Of a stretch of DNA of 64,000 bases, positions 10,561 to 22,235 are shown in pieces. The notes beneath the pieces are model-generated. The model searched no databases. It was not told the DNA's origin and worked only from the letters and a program-made list of their open reading frames with translations. The translations under genes and the position numbers were made by a program. The stretch comes from Agriotes lineatus (taxonomy: Eukaryota; Arthropoda; Insecta; Coleoptera; Elateridae): contig CALNHX010003528.1 of the NCBI GenBank assembly GCA_940337035.1, forward strand, positions 83,745 to 147,744, written 5' to 3'. Position 1 is the first letter of the stretch, and every line of letters starts with the position of its first letter.

Positions 10561-13285
10561 TGTGCAAATAAAATAATACGAATTAATTGTTCGCCTTAAT
10601 CCGAAAAGCACAAATAACCCTAATCAAAGGAGTCTCCTCAGGCACTCTAAAAGACTATAAACTAATTTGTGGACTCGACGTTTATAACAAAGGCCTTTGG
10701 ACAACGAAGAGCATTATAGCATATAAAATCAACGCTTAGTTGAAAAGCCAATCGCTTCGTTCAACGTCAGAGGGTGAAGATCAAATTAGGTCCGCATACT
10801 ACTTTAACAAACAACTGTACAACTCGAATAAATTCCAAAATTAATTAGAGTGGCACGCTAGTGACTAAAATCCAAAATTAGTTAGTACGTTAAACGTATT
10901 GCAGACAAAAAAGGACTTGTGCAACGACGCCATGTTTAAATAAGGTAGCAAAACAAAAAGCCTAAACTTGTGTTATCTAAGGGCTTAGGTTGGATAGCGG
11001 CGTCGTGGCCTTGTACATCTCGAAGTAGGTGGCTTCTTCAGGTCCATTAGAGCTCCATTAGAGCGAGGTACTAAGTTGACATTTGCAAAATTTCCTAAAA
11101 AGAACGAAATAGACATAGGCAACCAGTTTCACTCACAAACGCATGAATAAATATAGTCTAAGGGGACAATTTAGCAATATTTTAATGAAAAATCCATTAA
11201 AGCGACTTACAAACGGGTTAGAGACGACCCATACATGTGCTACAGTTTTTATTAACATATCTGCATCACTTATACGTGACTACTGCATATTAATTAGCAT
11301 GCAGTTTTGACTTAAGCGACTTAGTTTTAACTTTAGTCTTGATGTTTGATCTTGGGATTCAGGTTTAAACGGCCTTGTTGACCATCGACAAAGATTTTTT
11401 GTTCTAAACATAAAATTGTGTATCAGAATTTCATATAGTTAACACAATATAAATTGGGAAGTGTCAGTAGCAATCTTTATTTGTTGAAAGCAACTGAATA
11501 CATGGTAGAATCATGATTTGTGGGTGTCAGAAGGGAGATGTTACATAACTGTTTTCAGGGTGTTTACCTATACTCGATTATTATCAGTTAATACTTTTTA
11601 ATTTTCTTTTAGATTAAGTTTTAACTTTGACAATACACATTATGATATATACGGTGAACAACAAAATTTCACGTCAGACGTGAAATTTTAATAATCACAA
11701 TATACTATACGTTCATGCTTCAACTTATTCCTGAAATTAACCGTTACGTAAGATACCCAAATTATTTATGAAGTGTTGACAAATAATAAAATTCGCCAAT
11801 TATTTTAAGCAGCTAGAAATTGTAATTTGCTGTCTCAGCACTAATAAAATAATAATAATAATGATTTATTACAATTGAAGACGGTTCATGAAATGTATGA
11901 TTATTATTTTAATTTATTAATTTTTGTTGTAAGTAGTTTTGGATCATTAAAACGATACACGAAACGTCGGTATTTCAGAAACGGACTAGATGTTTCTTGA
12001 ACTGCCCAGAATTTTCATGTAAGGTTCAGTTCCACGGAAAACCTATAACAAATCCAAGTTAGTTATATAACGAGAGAATCAAACTAAATTTAAAAAAAAA
12101 TTAAGAAGTTCAGCTATTTGCGAAAATTTGAAGAAATGGATATACTTTTTCCCCCAATTGAGAATGTGCATATTTTCGATTATACAACGTTTTAAAATGT
12201 TCTAATCGCTTCTCATTTAATCATGTAAGCAAACAAGTTTCTTTCTATTACATTTGCAGACTGGAAGATTTTATGGCTATTAACTTTCATTAATTAGTTT
12301 TTGTTTCTAAGTTCCATAAAATTTAATTAAGTGGTTGCCTGGACTGCATTAAAAAAGGCCGAAAGCAACTACCGTGAAATATTAACAGCAATTTTATACA
12401 ACATTCCGATTTGACACCGCAAATTTTATGTAGCTATGCAAAACTCAGTTAATTAATTTGTTTGAGCAGCAAATAAAATTCTTCATTTGCGTATTATATG
12501 TAATCCCACGTAATGAAGTCATATGTTTTTCAATATCACATAATTTTAACGACGTCCGCAATAAATATGATCTCATGATGTTATAAAAACTATAATAATT
12601 GCTAAACATTATTTACAACATAATGACCTCACGTTCGTTTCTAACGCTGCTGCATGCCTAGAACTGTCACAAAAATTGCCTATTTGTTATTCTGTTGACT
12701 AATATGGCGATTATTAAAAGTACTGGTGCGTTTACATTTTACGTATCTGTTGTATACAGTGTGCAACTAAAAAGTCCGTTTAAAATCTAACGGTCTTCAT
12801 TTTAACACTCAGATGTACTTGAATAGCTTCCTTATTTTAATATCATGATACAATTCTATAAGTTCTCGCTTTTACTTTTTGATATTTTTTAATTGCAATT
12901 AATTTTGTCATGGAGATTTCTTTCAATATAAAGTTTGGTTTCTATTTTCAAGCATTCAAAATCACAAAAATGCAAAGGATGATTATGTATTTACACAGTG
13001 GTGTTTTTTTTTGTTAAGTTACTCTTACTCTTTTCGTGTTTCTTTATGATTTTTTTTTAGAATATTAAGCTTTAGTGTTACATTTAGACTTTTTAATAGG
13101 TTATGTCTTCTGAAGACACTAGTAATTTTTTGTTGTAGAAACTTTTTAGATTCACCCTGTATAATTTCGTTGCTAACTAAGAAGCATTAAGTTTTGAAGT
13201 TTTTAAAGGTAATTCTATACGCAGTGTGTTAGTTCCACTGTATCAGTTAGCATCTCCATATTTTCTATATTTTCAAGCATCGCAC
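10561..13285. other. Unrecognised DNA with one perfect hairpin
   Basis: I find no gene or clear transposon terminus. AAAATTTCACGTC at 11,663-11,675 is followed, after a single A, by its exact reverse complement ending at 11,689: a 13-bp perfect stem of unknown meaning. Short AATAAT runs lie near 11,845. Confidence 0.45.
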
Positions 13286-13289
13286 TTCA

Positions 13290-14210
13290 ATTTAGATCGT
13301 GCACTCTTGAACATAGGCCTCTTCTAGTATTCTCCATTCTCTTCTATCGTGTGATATTTAGTGCCATTTTTTTCTGCTTTGTTTAATATCATCTAATGGT
13401 GTTCTTGAATTATTTGTGTCTATCGTGCAACATGTCTACTTTCACACTAGTTCGTGTTTGTATTTTTTCATTTCGGACTCCCAGACTTTATTTATTGGTA
13501 TATTGGTGTTTTTTAGTATAAGCCCTAAATATCAAAGGCAGTCCAGGTAAGCCTTCTGGATGTTTCTGCGTTTTGATGTTTTTTATTCCTCTTTACGAGG
13601 GTGACAGACAGATAGATAATTAAGGTAGTAGTTTCCTATGAATATTTGTATTTTTTCGTGACTCATAACTTTCGATTTCTTAACGTTTATTTAAGCCCGA
13701 TTTTTTGAGCTACCCAAAGCTCTAATAACATTAGTTCGCGTCTTTCTGCATTGTCTGATACTACAAAAATATCGTCAGCGAACATAAGTGATCAAAGAAA
13801 GATCGGTGGCTTTGCATACCTTTCTTTTACCACGTTAGTTTTTTAAAATTTCCTCAAAAACCAAAGTAGATACTTCACCTCTTGGTTTAATTTTATTTGT
13901 TTTCAGGTTTTCGTCTATTTTCACTTGATTGAGAGATAATCTTATTTTGATACTGGTATGACCAGAACTTCTTCAAAAACTTCGTTCATTAGGTTTTGTT
14001 TAGATTTGGAGTTATCTTCCAATGCTGTTGAAATATACAGTATAGCTATAACCCTTAATATTTCCTTTCTATCTGATACCAAAATTCTTTACAGTTTTTC
14101 ATTTTTATAATTAGCGATTTCTCTAATTTCTTGAATTTTTCAGAATTTCCTTTTTGAAGTTCTTATTTGGAACCTTATATCGTTAAGATGATCTACCAGT
14201 TTATCTTCTT
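13290..14210 (-). mobile_element. RTE-type non-LTR retrotransposon relic (RT)
   Basis: Read on the - strand, the reverse transcriptase catalytic motif FADDIFVVSDNAE appears at about 13,745-13,785. It is preceded (about 13,830-13,870) by GEVSTLVFEEILKN, which fits the segment after motif B in RTE elements, and followed by a GLK-like segment. Towards 13,300 the frame contains a remnant like the linker of RTE proteins. Several stops and frameshifts show it is dead. RTE is my best placement from motif spacing; a CR1-like origin is possible. Confidence 0.55.
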
Positions 14211-14306
14211 TGACCCATTAGTTTAAACATGTCTGGACATTTTATAATGTTTCCAAGTTCGCAACAGCTTTATTCTGGAATATTTGCGTAAAACTCTTAA
14301 TAACAA

Positions 14307-14771
14307 TTGATCCTACTTATTATAAACTTTCTGGACTACACTGTATATGTAGAATATTTTCAACAAAACTACAGGTTATTATTGCGAGTCGCGAATAAGA
14401 AAGAGCCCATTAATCTGCTGGAAAATACTAATATTTACTCAGAATCTGTTTATAACAATGAAAACAAACGTAAATACGGGAATTGCTCGCCCCTGACTGC
14501 AAAAATTAAGGCCGGTCCGCCTAATTATAAACGTGAACCTCAAAATAGAGCGTATTCATCAGGCAGAATTGGGAGCGCGTACGTAGTTTGCTGCACCAAA
14601 GAGATCGGATTTCGTTTATTCGCCTTTTTGGCTTTCCTGATTTTCAAAATCGAACGGGTAGAAGTGCAAAGCAATCAGTTTTTAAATGTAAAAAAGAATG
14701 GCATCGATGAGGATGTGTCAAAAAAAGGTGCCAGACATCCCAGACTCACACGGTTTACTGTTTCCACTTAA
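14307..14771 (+). other. Unrecognised 154-codon open frame
   Basis: The frame reads through without a stop, but I recognise no domain, signal peptide or transposon motif. Its composition resembles flanking DNA, and it lies between two retrotransposon relics. It could be chance, a decayed element, or part of a host exon. No function is assigned. Confidence 0.15.
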
Positions 14772-15059
14772 TCACTGCTATATAATAGGTTTGAAAATAA
14801 TAATTTAGAAAATAAATTTGATTTATCAATTTAATCGTGATGAAGTTCATTTTGTAGTACCAGGAACTTTTCTCTTCTTTCGTTATTGCAAAACCGTTTG
14901 TAAATACAGTATGGGGGTTAATTATGCTCCAGCTGAACTTCTGAACCATTTAATTCTCATTGATTTTCATGCTTACGGAATGGCATTTAGGTGTTTTACA
15001 GAAATTTATTAAAACAAGCTTTCTATCCTATATCATAAGCATTGTGTTTTTTTATTCTA

Positions 15060-15290
15060 ACACAAACAAAAATGATTAGAGCTGGTATATCACAAGGCTC
15101 TGTGCTAGGACCAGTCTTGCTTAATATCTACGTCTGCGATATTTCGGACCCTGGTGGTGCCTTCTTTTCTGCATTTTCAAATGACACTGCGCTAATGATG
15201 CAATATTGTGGCATTATAATTACCAGAAATGTTCGCCAAACTGTCGTAGATCAAATATCAGCTTGGTTTAACTAGTGGAACATATTGATA
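15060..15290 (+). mobile_element. Non-LTR reverse transcriptase fragment (motifs B and C)
   Basis: The translation contains GISQGSVLGPVLLNIYVCDI, which matches RT motif B, followed 20-30 residues later by FSNDTALM, a decayed version of the ADDT motif C in which the first Asp is now Asn. The frame ends in a stop soon after QISAWFN. This arrangement is typical of jockey/I-group elements. Only this slice of the RT survives. Confidence 0.7.
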
Positions 15291-15519
15291 AATCCTAATG
15301 CTCCTACACTATATTTAACAAATTTACTAATGTCGTCGTTGTAGTATTACTAACCCCATAAACTAATAGAACAACTGACTATTTTTTGATAAGGAGTTCA
15401 ACATATTCTTTTCGAAATTCAAATTGGTTGATTGTACAATAGCAGCGAAGTTTAAAGCTTACCACTTTCGTAACTCATCGTCAGGGAAACTGTTTGCTAT
15501 GTTACTCCCAGACAACATA

Positions 15520-16340
15520 CCGGGTGACAATGACACAATGACACCAGGGCCATGCTTCTATCTCCGTTACTTATGAATTAATTTAGTTGAAATTTGATAC
15601 AAGGATACTCGACATAGTTTCGGATTGAGATACAAATATAATCAAAATGGCTGACTTCCCGTTTCAAAGGAAATAACACCAACTTTTATTTTTTAAATAG
15701 GTCACCCTGTATATTTTATGTTTTTCGCAATCTATGACTAAAATTGCATACGGTAGTGCTGCAGAATTTGCTTAGATATTACACAGAAATATTTAAAAAA
15801 TGAATGAATTAATTATTTTTCAATTTAAGATAAAGTTAAAGTAGTACATGATGCATATCGTTAGATTGGCAATTAAATTTTCTATCTAATGGCAAGGTGC
15901 CATTTAAAAAAGTAACTTTTTCCTAAAAAACGTGTTTAGCAAATTTTATTCTTTTATTAAAGATTTGTTATTGAACTTACTGTTAAAATAGCTATAATTA
16001 TGAGTTGCTAGAGTAAATTAGAATATATTTTTGCAAGTTACGGCCTTCTATTGTAAAAAATAAAATTTGAAAAAATATATTTTTGTTTGAAAAAATGAAA
16101 ATTTGACGAGACTATTGTATGTAATTTGACTTGTAACTGTTGAAAAACATAAATTATACAGAGTGATTCGTTTAAAAAAATCAAAGTTGGTGTCATTTCC
16201 GGTGAAACCGAAAGTCGGCCATTTTGACTATATCTATCGATCAATCAGAAATTATGTCTAGTATCTTCATATAAAATTTTATCCAGATCGATTCAAAAAT
16301 AAAAAATATATAAGCATGCCCTGGTCTCATTGTCACCCGG
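15520..16340. mobile_element. TA-flanked palindromic element
   Basis: The left end CCGGGTGACAATGACACAAT is mirrored by a right end finishing CATTGTCACCCGG, and TA flanks both sides. The outer 190-bp segment (15,520-15,709) itself ends CACCCTG-TA, and its inverted counterpart is 16,159-16,340. The central 450 bp is also palindromic but more diverged (about 70% by eye). It is non-coding. Confidence 0.7.
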
Positions 16341-16344
16341 TATA

Positions 16345-17640
16345 TTAAACGCTGGTCATGGTATGTGATCTATTTTGAAATGAACACAATCACTGTGGGA
16401 AAAAACAATAATATTGAAACAGTTTATACTTTCCTGACTTACATATTTAATAATTCAATAAATTTAATTATATGTTATTATAGATAATTACCCACACATA
16501 GAACACTATAAATTATCATCTTCGTCAATTAATACGTTTATTACCATGAATAGACAATCGGAGAAATCAATTAGTTGGAATTCCGACTAACGGAAAGGGG
16601 ACAACATACAGCTAGTATGCTTTAAATATATATATAGAAATCATAGTAAGAAATCAACTTAAATCTGATAGGATGTGTATAATGATGATAAATTAGTGAA
16701 AGACAACTAGTTCGAAACTATACAATAGAGACGAGAAAAACTAACAACACTACCAGGAGAAATATGAAGAATATTGTGATTTATTGATGGAACTACATGT
16801 TTATTCAGTTTCAAAATATTTCAACAATTGGTGCAGCTGCAATGCTGCCAAGATCAATGTGTAGAATGTTTAAAAAAATCGTATCACCACTGTAAGCTCT
16901 AATGCAGAATAGCAATATAATAAATTAACGACAATTCTACAGCAATTCAATATAAGCCAGTCCGGTAACCAATAGCGTTCAAGAGACCAGCTGAGTTAAT
17001 CCTGAGAAGCGGTGGGTTAACACTAAAATGATCAAAACCAAATATAGGCGCCACTAACTTGGTTGTTGGCGAATCTAAGTTTGAAAATTTCCTGGTGAAC
17101 TGATACTGGCAACTTACATAGAGAGAGAAATCTCAAAAAGCATTTCAAACTCAGGATCTTTTATAAAATGTAACCTATTATAGACAAAACAAGACATAAT
17201 CTAGGCGCAACTAATGTAATATTTATTTTCAATAAATGTAGGCAAATAATATAAGTCGTGATTTCGTAATATTAACTCTATGATATCTACTGACAAGGTA
17301 ATTGGGGCGAACCCAACAACAAACTCATATTAAATTTGTGACGTGTACATGCTGCTTTCGTAGCATAACGTATGCTATTTTAAGTATATGTTCAGCATAC
17401 AAATGCACAAAGCTTACGAAACTTATAAAATACACGTAAATTAATAACTTATCAATACGTCAATAAGTCCGGCATAAACAAGAAAATGTTAATATTGTAA
17501 GTTCTCAAATTCATTTATGACAATACACTTTGTATTGAGGCAAAATGTGTTTAAAGTGAAAACAAGGTTTTGGTTTATCTATATTCTATAGCATCCAGCG
17601 TCCTATGAAAACGAAGTCTAAATGGCCGAAGTCGCCACCA
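16345..17640. other. AT-rich DNA with no recognised gene
   Basis: No open frame with a recognisable domain and no clear repeat is seen. The 5' end of the R2-like element downstream may lie in its last few hundred bases, but no boundary is visible. Confidence 0.4.
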
Positions 17641-17906
17641 GACACTACAGTCACAATTTAGGAAGTTTGTCGGTACATCAACTCCAATCCGAAAACACTA
17701 AAACTCAACCATTCCAACAATACAAAAAGAAAAGGAAGTTCTGAAACAATAGAACGTCATTAGCGCACAGAAACGGAACGCCTATAAAAAACTCACTTCT
17801 GGTGTAAATCGGTTTAACGTTCTCTCCCCAGTCTACGTAGCATAATTAGGAGGAACCCACTTATCAAAATAGATCTAAAATTGGGATAAAAATTGCATAA
17901 GAACAA

Positions 17907-18089
17907 GTGGTCTGCCATTGCTCAACGACTGGACTTACTCTAAAAACCTGCTCTCCAATAAATTTATCCGCTCGTGTGTTATCCCAAACTTCACCACAAT
18001 CATCGATCATATCATATCAAGAATCTACTCCTGGGCCAAGTAATGAAACAGTCGTAGATCATACTGTTACAGTTGAAGAGAGCAATTAA
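17907..18089 (+). pseudogene. Possible decayed N-terminal coding stretch of the R2-like element
   Basis: The 60-codon open stretch ends in STPGPSNETVVDHTVTVEE before a stop. The main ORF has EAGPSKEVTENSGITQVEQ near residues 41-59, a loose match in order and composition. It may be a duplicated or frame-disrupted part of the leader, or unrelated sequence. Confidence 0.2.
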
Positions 18090-18401
18090 AAAATAGAAGC
18101 TTTAGATGTAAATGTATCTAACCCGAACAGTAAAATAATTTTGAGATACAACATCCTGTTGTACCTAGTTTAGGTGCCAAAGAACTTTAACGAAACTTGA
18201 AATTGTGCGATAATCTAGAAAATAATTTGACAAAATTTGCATATCAAGAATGTGGTTCTGGATTAAAGTTATTACACAAATCTCAGCTATAACAAATAAA
18301 ATGTTTACGTTCATTCTTTATAGATGGACTGGTTTTACAGTATTGCTAAATGTCACATAATCTTTTACTTTTACTTCTAGCGTTCCTTTCTATCGCTTCA
18401 A

Positions 18402-21400
18402 ATGTCAGTGTCAAATGACAGCGATTCTGACTCCGAACTAGGCTATTTTTTAAGCAAGTACCCTAGAAATATACAAAATTCTTATATTAATAAATTTGTT
18501 GTATCATACCAAGACGCCAAAGAAGCAGGGCCATCAAAGGAAGTTACTGAAAATTCTGGTATTACACAAGTAGAACAAGCTGCTAAAAATTCCGGTAATT
18601 CTGGATATTATTTACGTAGTAACAGCACTAAAAGTAGTAGCAATTCAGTTATAAAGGTATGCCCTTCTGATGTAGCAAAATATGCCAGTAACTCTTCCAA
18701 CGTAGGAGTATCGCTTTCTGACGTAGCGAAAGATGTGAATACCTTGAATCAAGATATTAATTTGAACAATTCTAACAAGTCGAAGAATGGAAGGAAGAAT
18801 CTAAAATATCTTTATGATTGTAATATTTGTGGAAAACAATATAAAAACCTTCCAATTCACATTAGTAAGGCGCATCCATTACAGCATAGACAAAATATCG
18901 TTAAAAAATGCAATGCCTCTGATACACCTTTGGATGAGGACACTAAAATAAACCTACCTCAAATAGTGGAGAATAAGGAATATGAAGAACAGATAAAGAA
19001 TTGGGAGAATGTCTTTAGTCAGAAAAAGTGTTACGAAGAGTTCCAAGATGATGTTCGACAATTTCTAGTTTTCCTTGATAAGTGTCTGTCCTATCTACCT
19101 GGCCCCAAGCATCCAGCAAGAAAGTTTTATGAAGCTAGGAAAGCTGGAACTTTAGCGTCTCAAAATAGAAGCTACAAGGAATCTAGTAATCCAGAACGCC
19201 ATACCACAATGGATCGGAAAAGAAGAAAGGAAAAATATGAGTACCAGGTGATACAGTATGAATATTATAACAGAAGAAGGAGAGCTGTGCAAAAATTATT
19301 GCATGGTAACCAGAAAGGATGTCAAATTGAACTTGATGAATTATACACAACTTTTTCAAATAGATTTTCAATTCCAAACCAATGTCGAAGAAATCTCTAT
19401 GCTTCTATACCTCATTATGATCAATATAAATTAGATGAAGAATATACTGCTAGCATGAGTGTAGAAGAAATAAAAGAAGCTATTAAATGTATTGCTATAG
19501 ACACAGCACCAGGCCCTGATAGAGTGTTAATGCGATCCATTAAACGTGACAAAATTTATCCAATTCTATCACTAATTTATAACAGAATGATAATGGAGCA
19601 ACATATACCTGAATGCCTTAAAGAGGCAAGAACAGTTTTGATTCTCAAGGGTGGAAATCCTACTCTACAAAGTAATTGGAGACCGATATCAATTACTTCT
19701 GTGGTTCGTCGAGTGTTTGAAAAGATATTGGATAAACGATTCAGAAATTATACAACTCTTAATAACAACCAGCGAGGTTTCGTCCCTTTACCAGGAACAT
19801 ACATTAATACTACTATTCTTAATGGCATCCTACAGTCAGCCAAGAGGGACAAGAAGTCGTGTTGTATTTATTTCTTGGATATTGCAAAGGCCTATGATAA
19901 TATAAGCCTAGATCATCTTGAGTGCACTTTGATGTCATTGGCTATTCCAACCGCGTTAAGAAATCTTCTCATTTCTTTACAAAGGGGTAACAGTACAAGA
20001 ATTGAAACAATAAAGGGAAAAACAAAAAGCATATCTTTCCAGCGTGGATGTCTGCAAGGTGCTCCACTGTCTCCACACATGTATAATGTTGGTATTAATC
20101 ACATTCTCGAAGAATTGTCAGATCCATGTGTAACTAAAGAATACGGATATTCCTTTGACGAATCGTTAAGCGTTAGTATATTAGGCTTTGCTGATGATAC
20201 AGTTCTAGTAGGAAAAGACAAAATTTCAGTGGAAATTTTGTTTTCAATGATTCAGGTGCTGTTTGACGAGATTGGGTTATCACTAAATTCTGAAAAAACA
20301 TGCATCATCAGTATAAAAGATGGTCTGTTAGTTGAAGAGGAATTTTTAGTTCACAATAAAAGTATAAAGTCAATTGGACCAAATGACACTATTAAATACC
20401 TGGGAGTTAATTTTAATGCTAAAATCGTTCTAGATGAACTGAAAGTGATTAAAAACTTGGAAAAAAATGTAAATATTCTTGTAAGTACGCCATATTTAAA
20501 AGAAGAACAAAAAATATCAGTTCTTAACTCTTGTATTTGGCCAGCATTAGTATATCCCCTTCAAACAGCACCTTTGAAGGATCTCTCAAAAATTTTTCTG
20601 AGTGATGTTGACAGGATCATCCGTTCTGCGGTTAAAGAAATTTTGTCGTTACCATCAGATACTCCGAACAGTATGCTGTACTCAGCTAAAAATAATCGTG
20701 GTCTTGCTCTTTTTAATGCTAGTTGGGAAGCGTATATAAAACACTATACTATATGTGATCGCTTAGAAAATGTTAAAGACCCATTAGTGCCAAGATGTAG
20801 GAATCTTAAAAAGGAAAAGGAGAAATGTGTTAAAATATTGAAATTAGACAATGAAAACAACAATGTGAAGAAAACAGCTCGGGTTATTCGAGAACACTTA
20901 CAACAAAGAGCGTATGAAGAGTGGTGTGAACTGCCAACCAAAGGCAAAGGGGTATTTACATTTGGTCAGTACAAGCCGGCAAATAGATGGTTTATTAATA
21001 GAGATGGCATTACATTCTCTGAATATCGCGATCTATTAAAGATGAATGGAGGAGTAACAGCTGTGCTAGCAACTCCAGGGAGAAGTAGGACAGGGAACCA
21101 GTGTAGACGATGTTCTACAGCTGAGCATTATATTATTGAAACCCTGCCTCACATCCTAGGTGTCTGTCCGTACAATGCTCACTTAAGAAACACCAGGCAT
21201 CATACCATTCGATCGGCTTTAGCAGATTGTTTAAAACATAATGGAATGGAGGTTTATGAAGAGGTAACATGCTTATCCGATTCTGGATCCACTCGACGGG
21301 TTGATATTTTTGCATTTGATCTTAAAAAGAAATATGGTATTATAGTGGATCCAACAATCCGATTTGAGATAGACATAAACCAAGATAAAGAAGTTGATGT

Positions 21401-21704
21401 AGAAAAAAGATTAATTTATGAACCTACCATTCCATATTTTAAAGAAAAATTCAAAATTGAAAATATTAAAGTGATTGGTTTACTCATTGGTGCAAGGGGA
21501 ACATTTCTACCCTTATTTCAAAATTTTTGTAGATGTAATGGAATTAGTAAAAAAGTTTTAAAACAAATTTGGACAATATGTGTTAAATACGCACTACGCA
21601 GTGCTTATATTAAAAAACCATTTATACGGGTTAACGATGAAAAAATATTCCTAGTTTTTAGTTATTATTTATTTTCAACTTTTTGTGAGTTTGTAAAGTT
21701 TTGA
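18402..21704 (+). CDS. R2-clade retrotransposon protein: zinc finger, reverse transcriptase, restriction-like endonuclease
   Basis: The single 1100-residue ORF would nick target DNA and copy element RNA onto it (target-primed reverse transcription). An N-terminal zinc finger has C140-x2-C143-x9-H153-x4-H158. RT motifs run in order: NWRPIS (425-430), NQRGF (456-460), motif A FLDIAKAYD with D493, motif B GCLQGAPLSP (549-558), motif C GFADDT with D598/D599, and KYLGVNF (665-671). The C-terminal domain has C901-x2-C904, H917-x4-C922, then RRVD (D968) and IVDP (D983), fitting the RxD-x14-D signature of the PD-(D/E)XK endonuclease in R2 elements. The usual PGPDG turn reads PGPDR. The ATG is the first after an in-frame TAG 24 nt upstream; R2 translation may not depend on it. 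Length fits R2 family proteins. No frameshift or stop is seen, so it may be recently active. R4/NeSL relatives also have such an endonuclease, but the NWRPIS and QRGF context favours R2. Confidence 0.9.
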   Translation: MSVSNDSDSDSELGYFLSKYPRNIQNSYINKFVVSYQDAKEAGPSKEVTENSGITQVEQAAKNSGNSGYYLRSNSTKSSSNSVIKVCPSDVAKYASNSSNVGVSLSDVAKDVNTLNQDINLNNSNKSKNGRKNLKYLYDCNICGKQYKNLPIHISKAHPLQHRQNIVKKCNASDTPLDEDTKINLPQIVENKEYEEQIKNWENVFSQKKCYEEFQDDVRQFLVFLDKCLSYLPGPKHPARKFYEARKAGTLASQNRSYKESSNPERHTTMDRKRRKEKYEYQVIQYEYYNRRRRAVQKLLHGNQKGCQIELDELYTTFSNRFSIPNQCRRNLYASIPHYDQYKLDEEYTASMSVEEIKEAIKCIAIDTAPGPDRVLMRSIKRDKIYPILSLIYNRMIMEQHIPECLKEARTVLILKGGNPTLQSNWRPISITSVVRRVFEKILDKRFRNYTTLNNNQRGFVPLPGTYINTTILNGILQSAKRDKKSCCIYFLDIAKAYDNISLDHLECTLMSLAIPTALRNLLISLQRGNSTRIETIKGKTKSISFQRGCLQGAPLSPHMYNVGINHILEELSDPCVTKEYGYSFDESLSVSILGFADDTVLVGKDKISVEILFSMIQVLFDEIGLSLNSEKTCIISIKDGLLVEEEFLVHNKSIKSIGPNDTIKYLGVNFNAKIVLDELKVIKNLEKNVNILVSTPYLKEEQKISVLNSCIWPALVYPLQTAPLKDLSKIFLSDVDRIIRSAVKEILSLPSDTPNSMLYSAKNNRGLALFNASWEAYIKHYTICDRLENVKDPLVPRCRNLKKEKEKCVKILKLDNENNNVKKTARVIREHLQQRAYEEWCELPTKGKGVFTFGQYKPANRWFINRDGITFSEYRDLLKMNGGVTAVLATPGRSRTGNQCRRCSTAEHYIIETLPHILGVCPYNAHLRNTRHHTIRSALADCLKHNGMEVYEEVTCLSDSGSTRRVDIFAFDLKKKYGIIVDPTIRFEIDINQDKEVDVEKRLIYEPTIPYFKEKFKIENIKVIGLLIGARGTFLPLFQNFCRCNGISKKVLKQIWTICVKYALRSAYIKKPFIRVNDEKIFLVFSYYLFSTFCEFVKF

Positions 21705-22082
21705 ATTGGTATTCTTTGTTAAATGTAGCAAACTATGTTGTATAGTAAGACGATTAATACATCTTTCTCTCTTCAGAGTAAAATACATTTACTAAATCTC
21801 TACAAATACCGGTGTTATTGTTTTTTTCGGAACCGGGAGGGGTGAATCAGGTTGTGCTGGTGTTCGACGATCTCTGGGACAACATTAAAAAGGGCCCAGA
21901 GTGACGCAAAAGCCAAATTCGTACCTGGCTGAAGCCCTGCGTTCCACGTGCCCTTACCTATTTTTTTCTAGAAAATGACCTTGGGGACGACTTCAGAAGT
22001 GAAATTCTATATCGCTTTTCGTATAATAGTGTAGGAAACCAGACTTCAGATAGGACACCAGGTTGTGGGTAAATTGGGAGTT

Positions 22083-22235
22083 GTTTCTGGTGCAGGTAAA
22101 CACCTGCCTCCAAAGAAACCGTTTCAATGCTGTCAGGGGAATATATTCTGCTGGGGCAGGTAAGCGTCAGCCTTCAAGCAAAATATTCGAGATTTTTTCT
22201 GGGGCACATGAACATCTATCTCCAAAAGAACAGTT
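22083..22235. repeat. Degenerate minisatellite block A
   Basis: Three imperfect direct copies of a unit like CTGGTGCAGGTAAACACCTG followed by CTCCAAAGAA start near 22,087, 22,150 and 22,198. A related block lies at 24,786-25,160. The frames through this region are not supported as genes. Confidence 0.5.

Larger units (their letters stand above)
17640..21980 (+). mobile_element. R2-clade non-LTR retrotransposon outside rDNA (approximate limits)
   Basis: The coding core is the ORF at 18,402-21,704. Limits are guesses: the 5' side includes an open stretch (17,907-18,089) whose PGPSNE segment resembles PSKE in the main ORF, and the 3' side includes a non-coding segment to about 21,980. I see no 28S rRNA sequence on either side, no LTRs and no poly(A) tail. 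R2-clade elements normally sit in 28S genes, so this is either a non-site-specific relative, a copy landed elsewhere, or an element with a different target. Confidence 0.7.

Noticed and set aside
10930..10965. AAGGTAGCAAAAC sequence resembling the R2 target of 28S rDNA
   Set aside because: Only about a dozen bases match and the surroundings are not rRNA-like; it is also 7 kb from the R2-like ORF.
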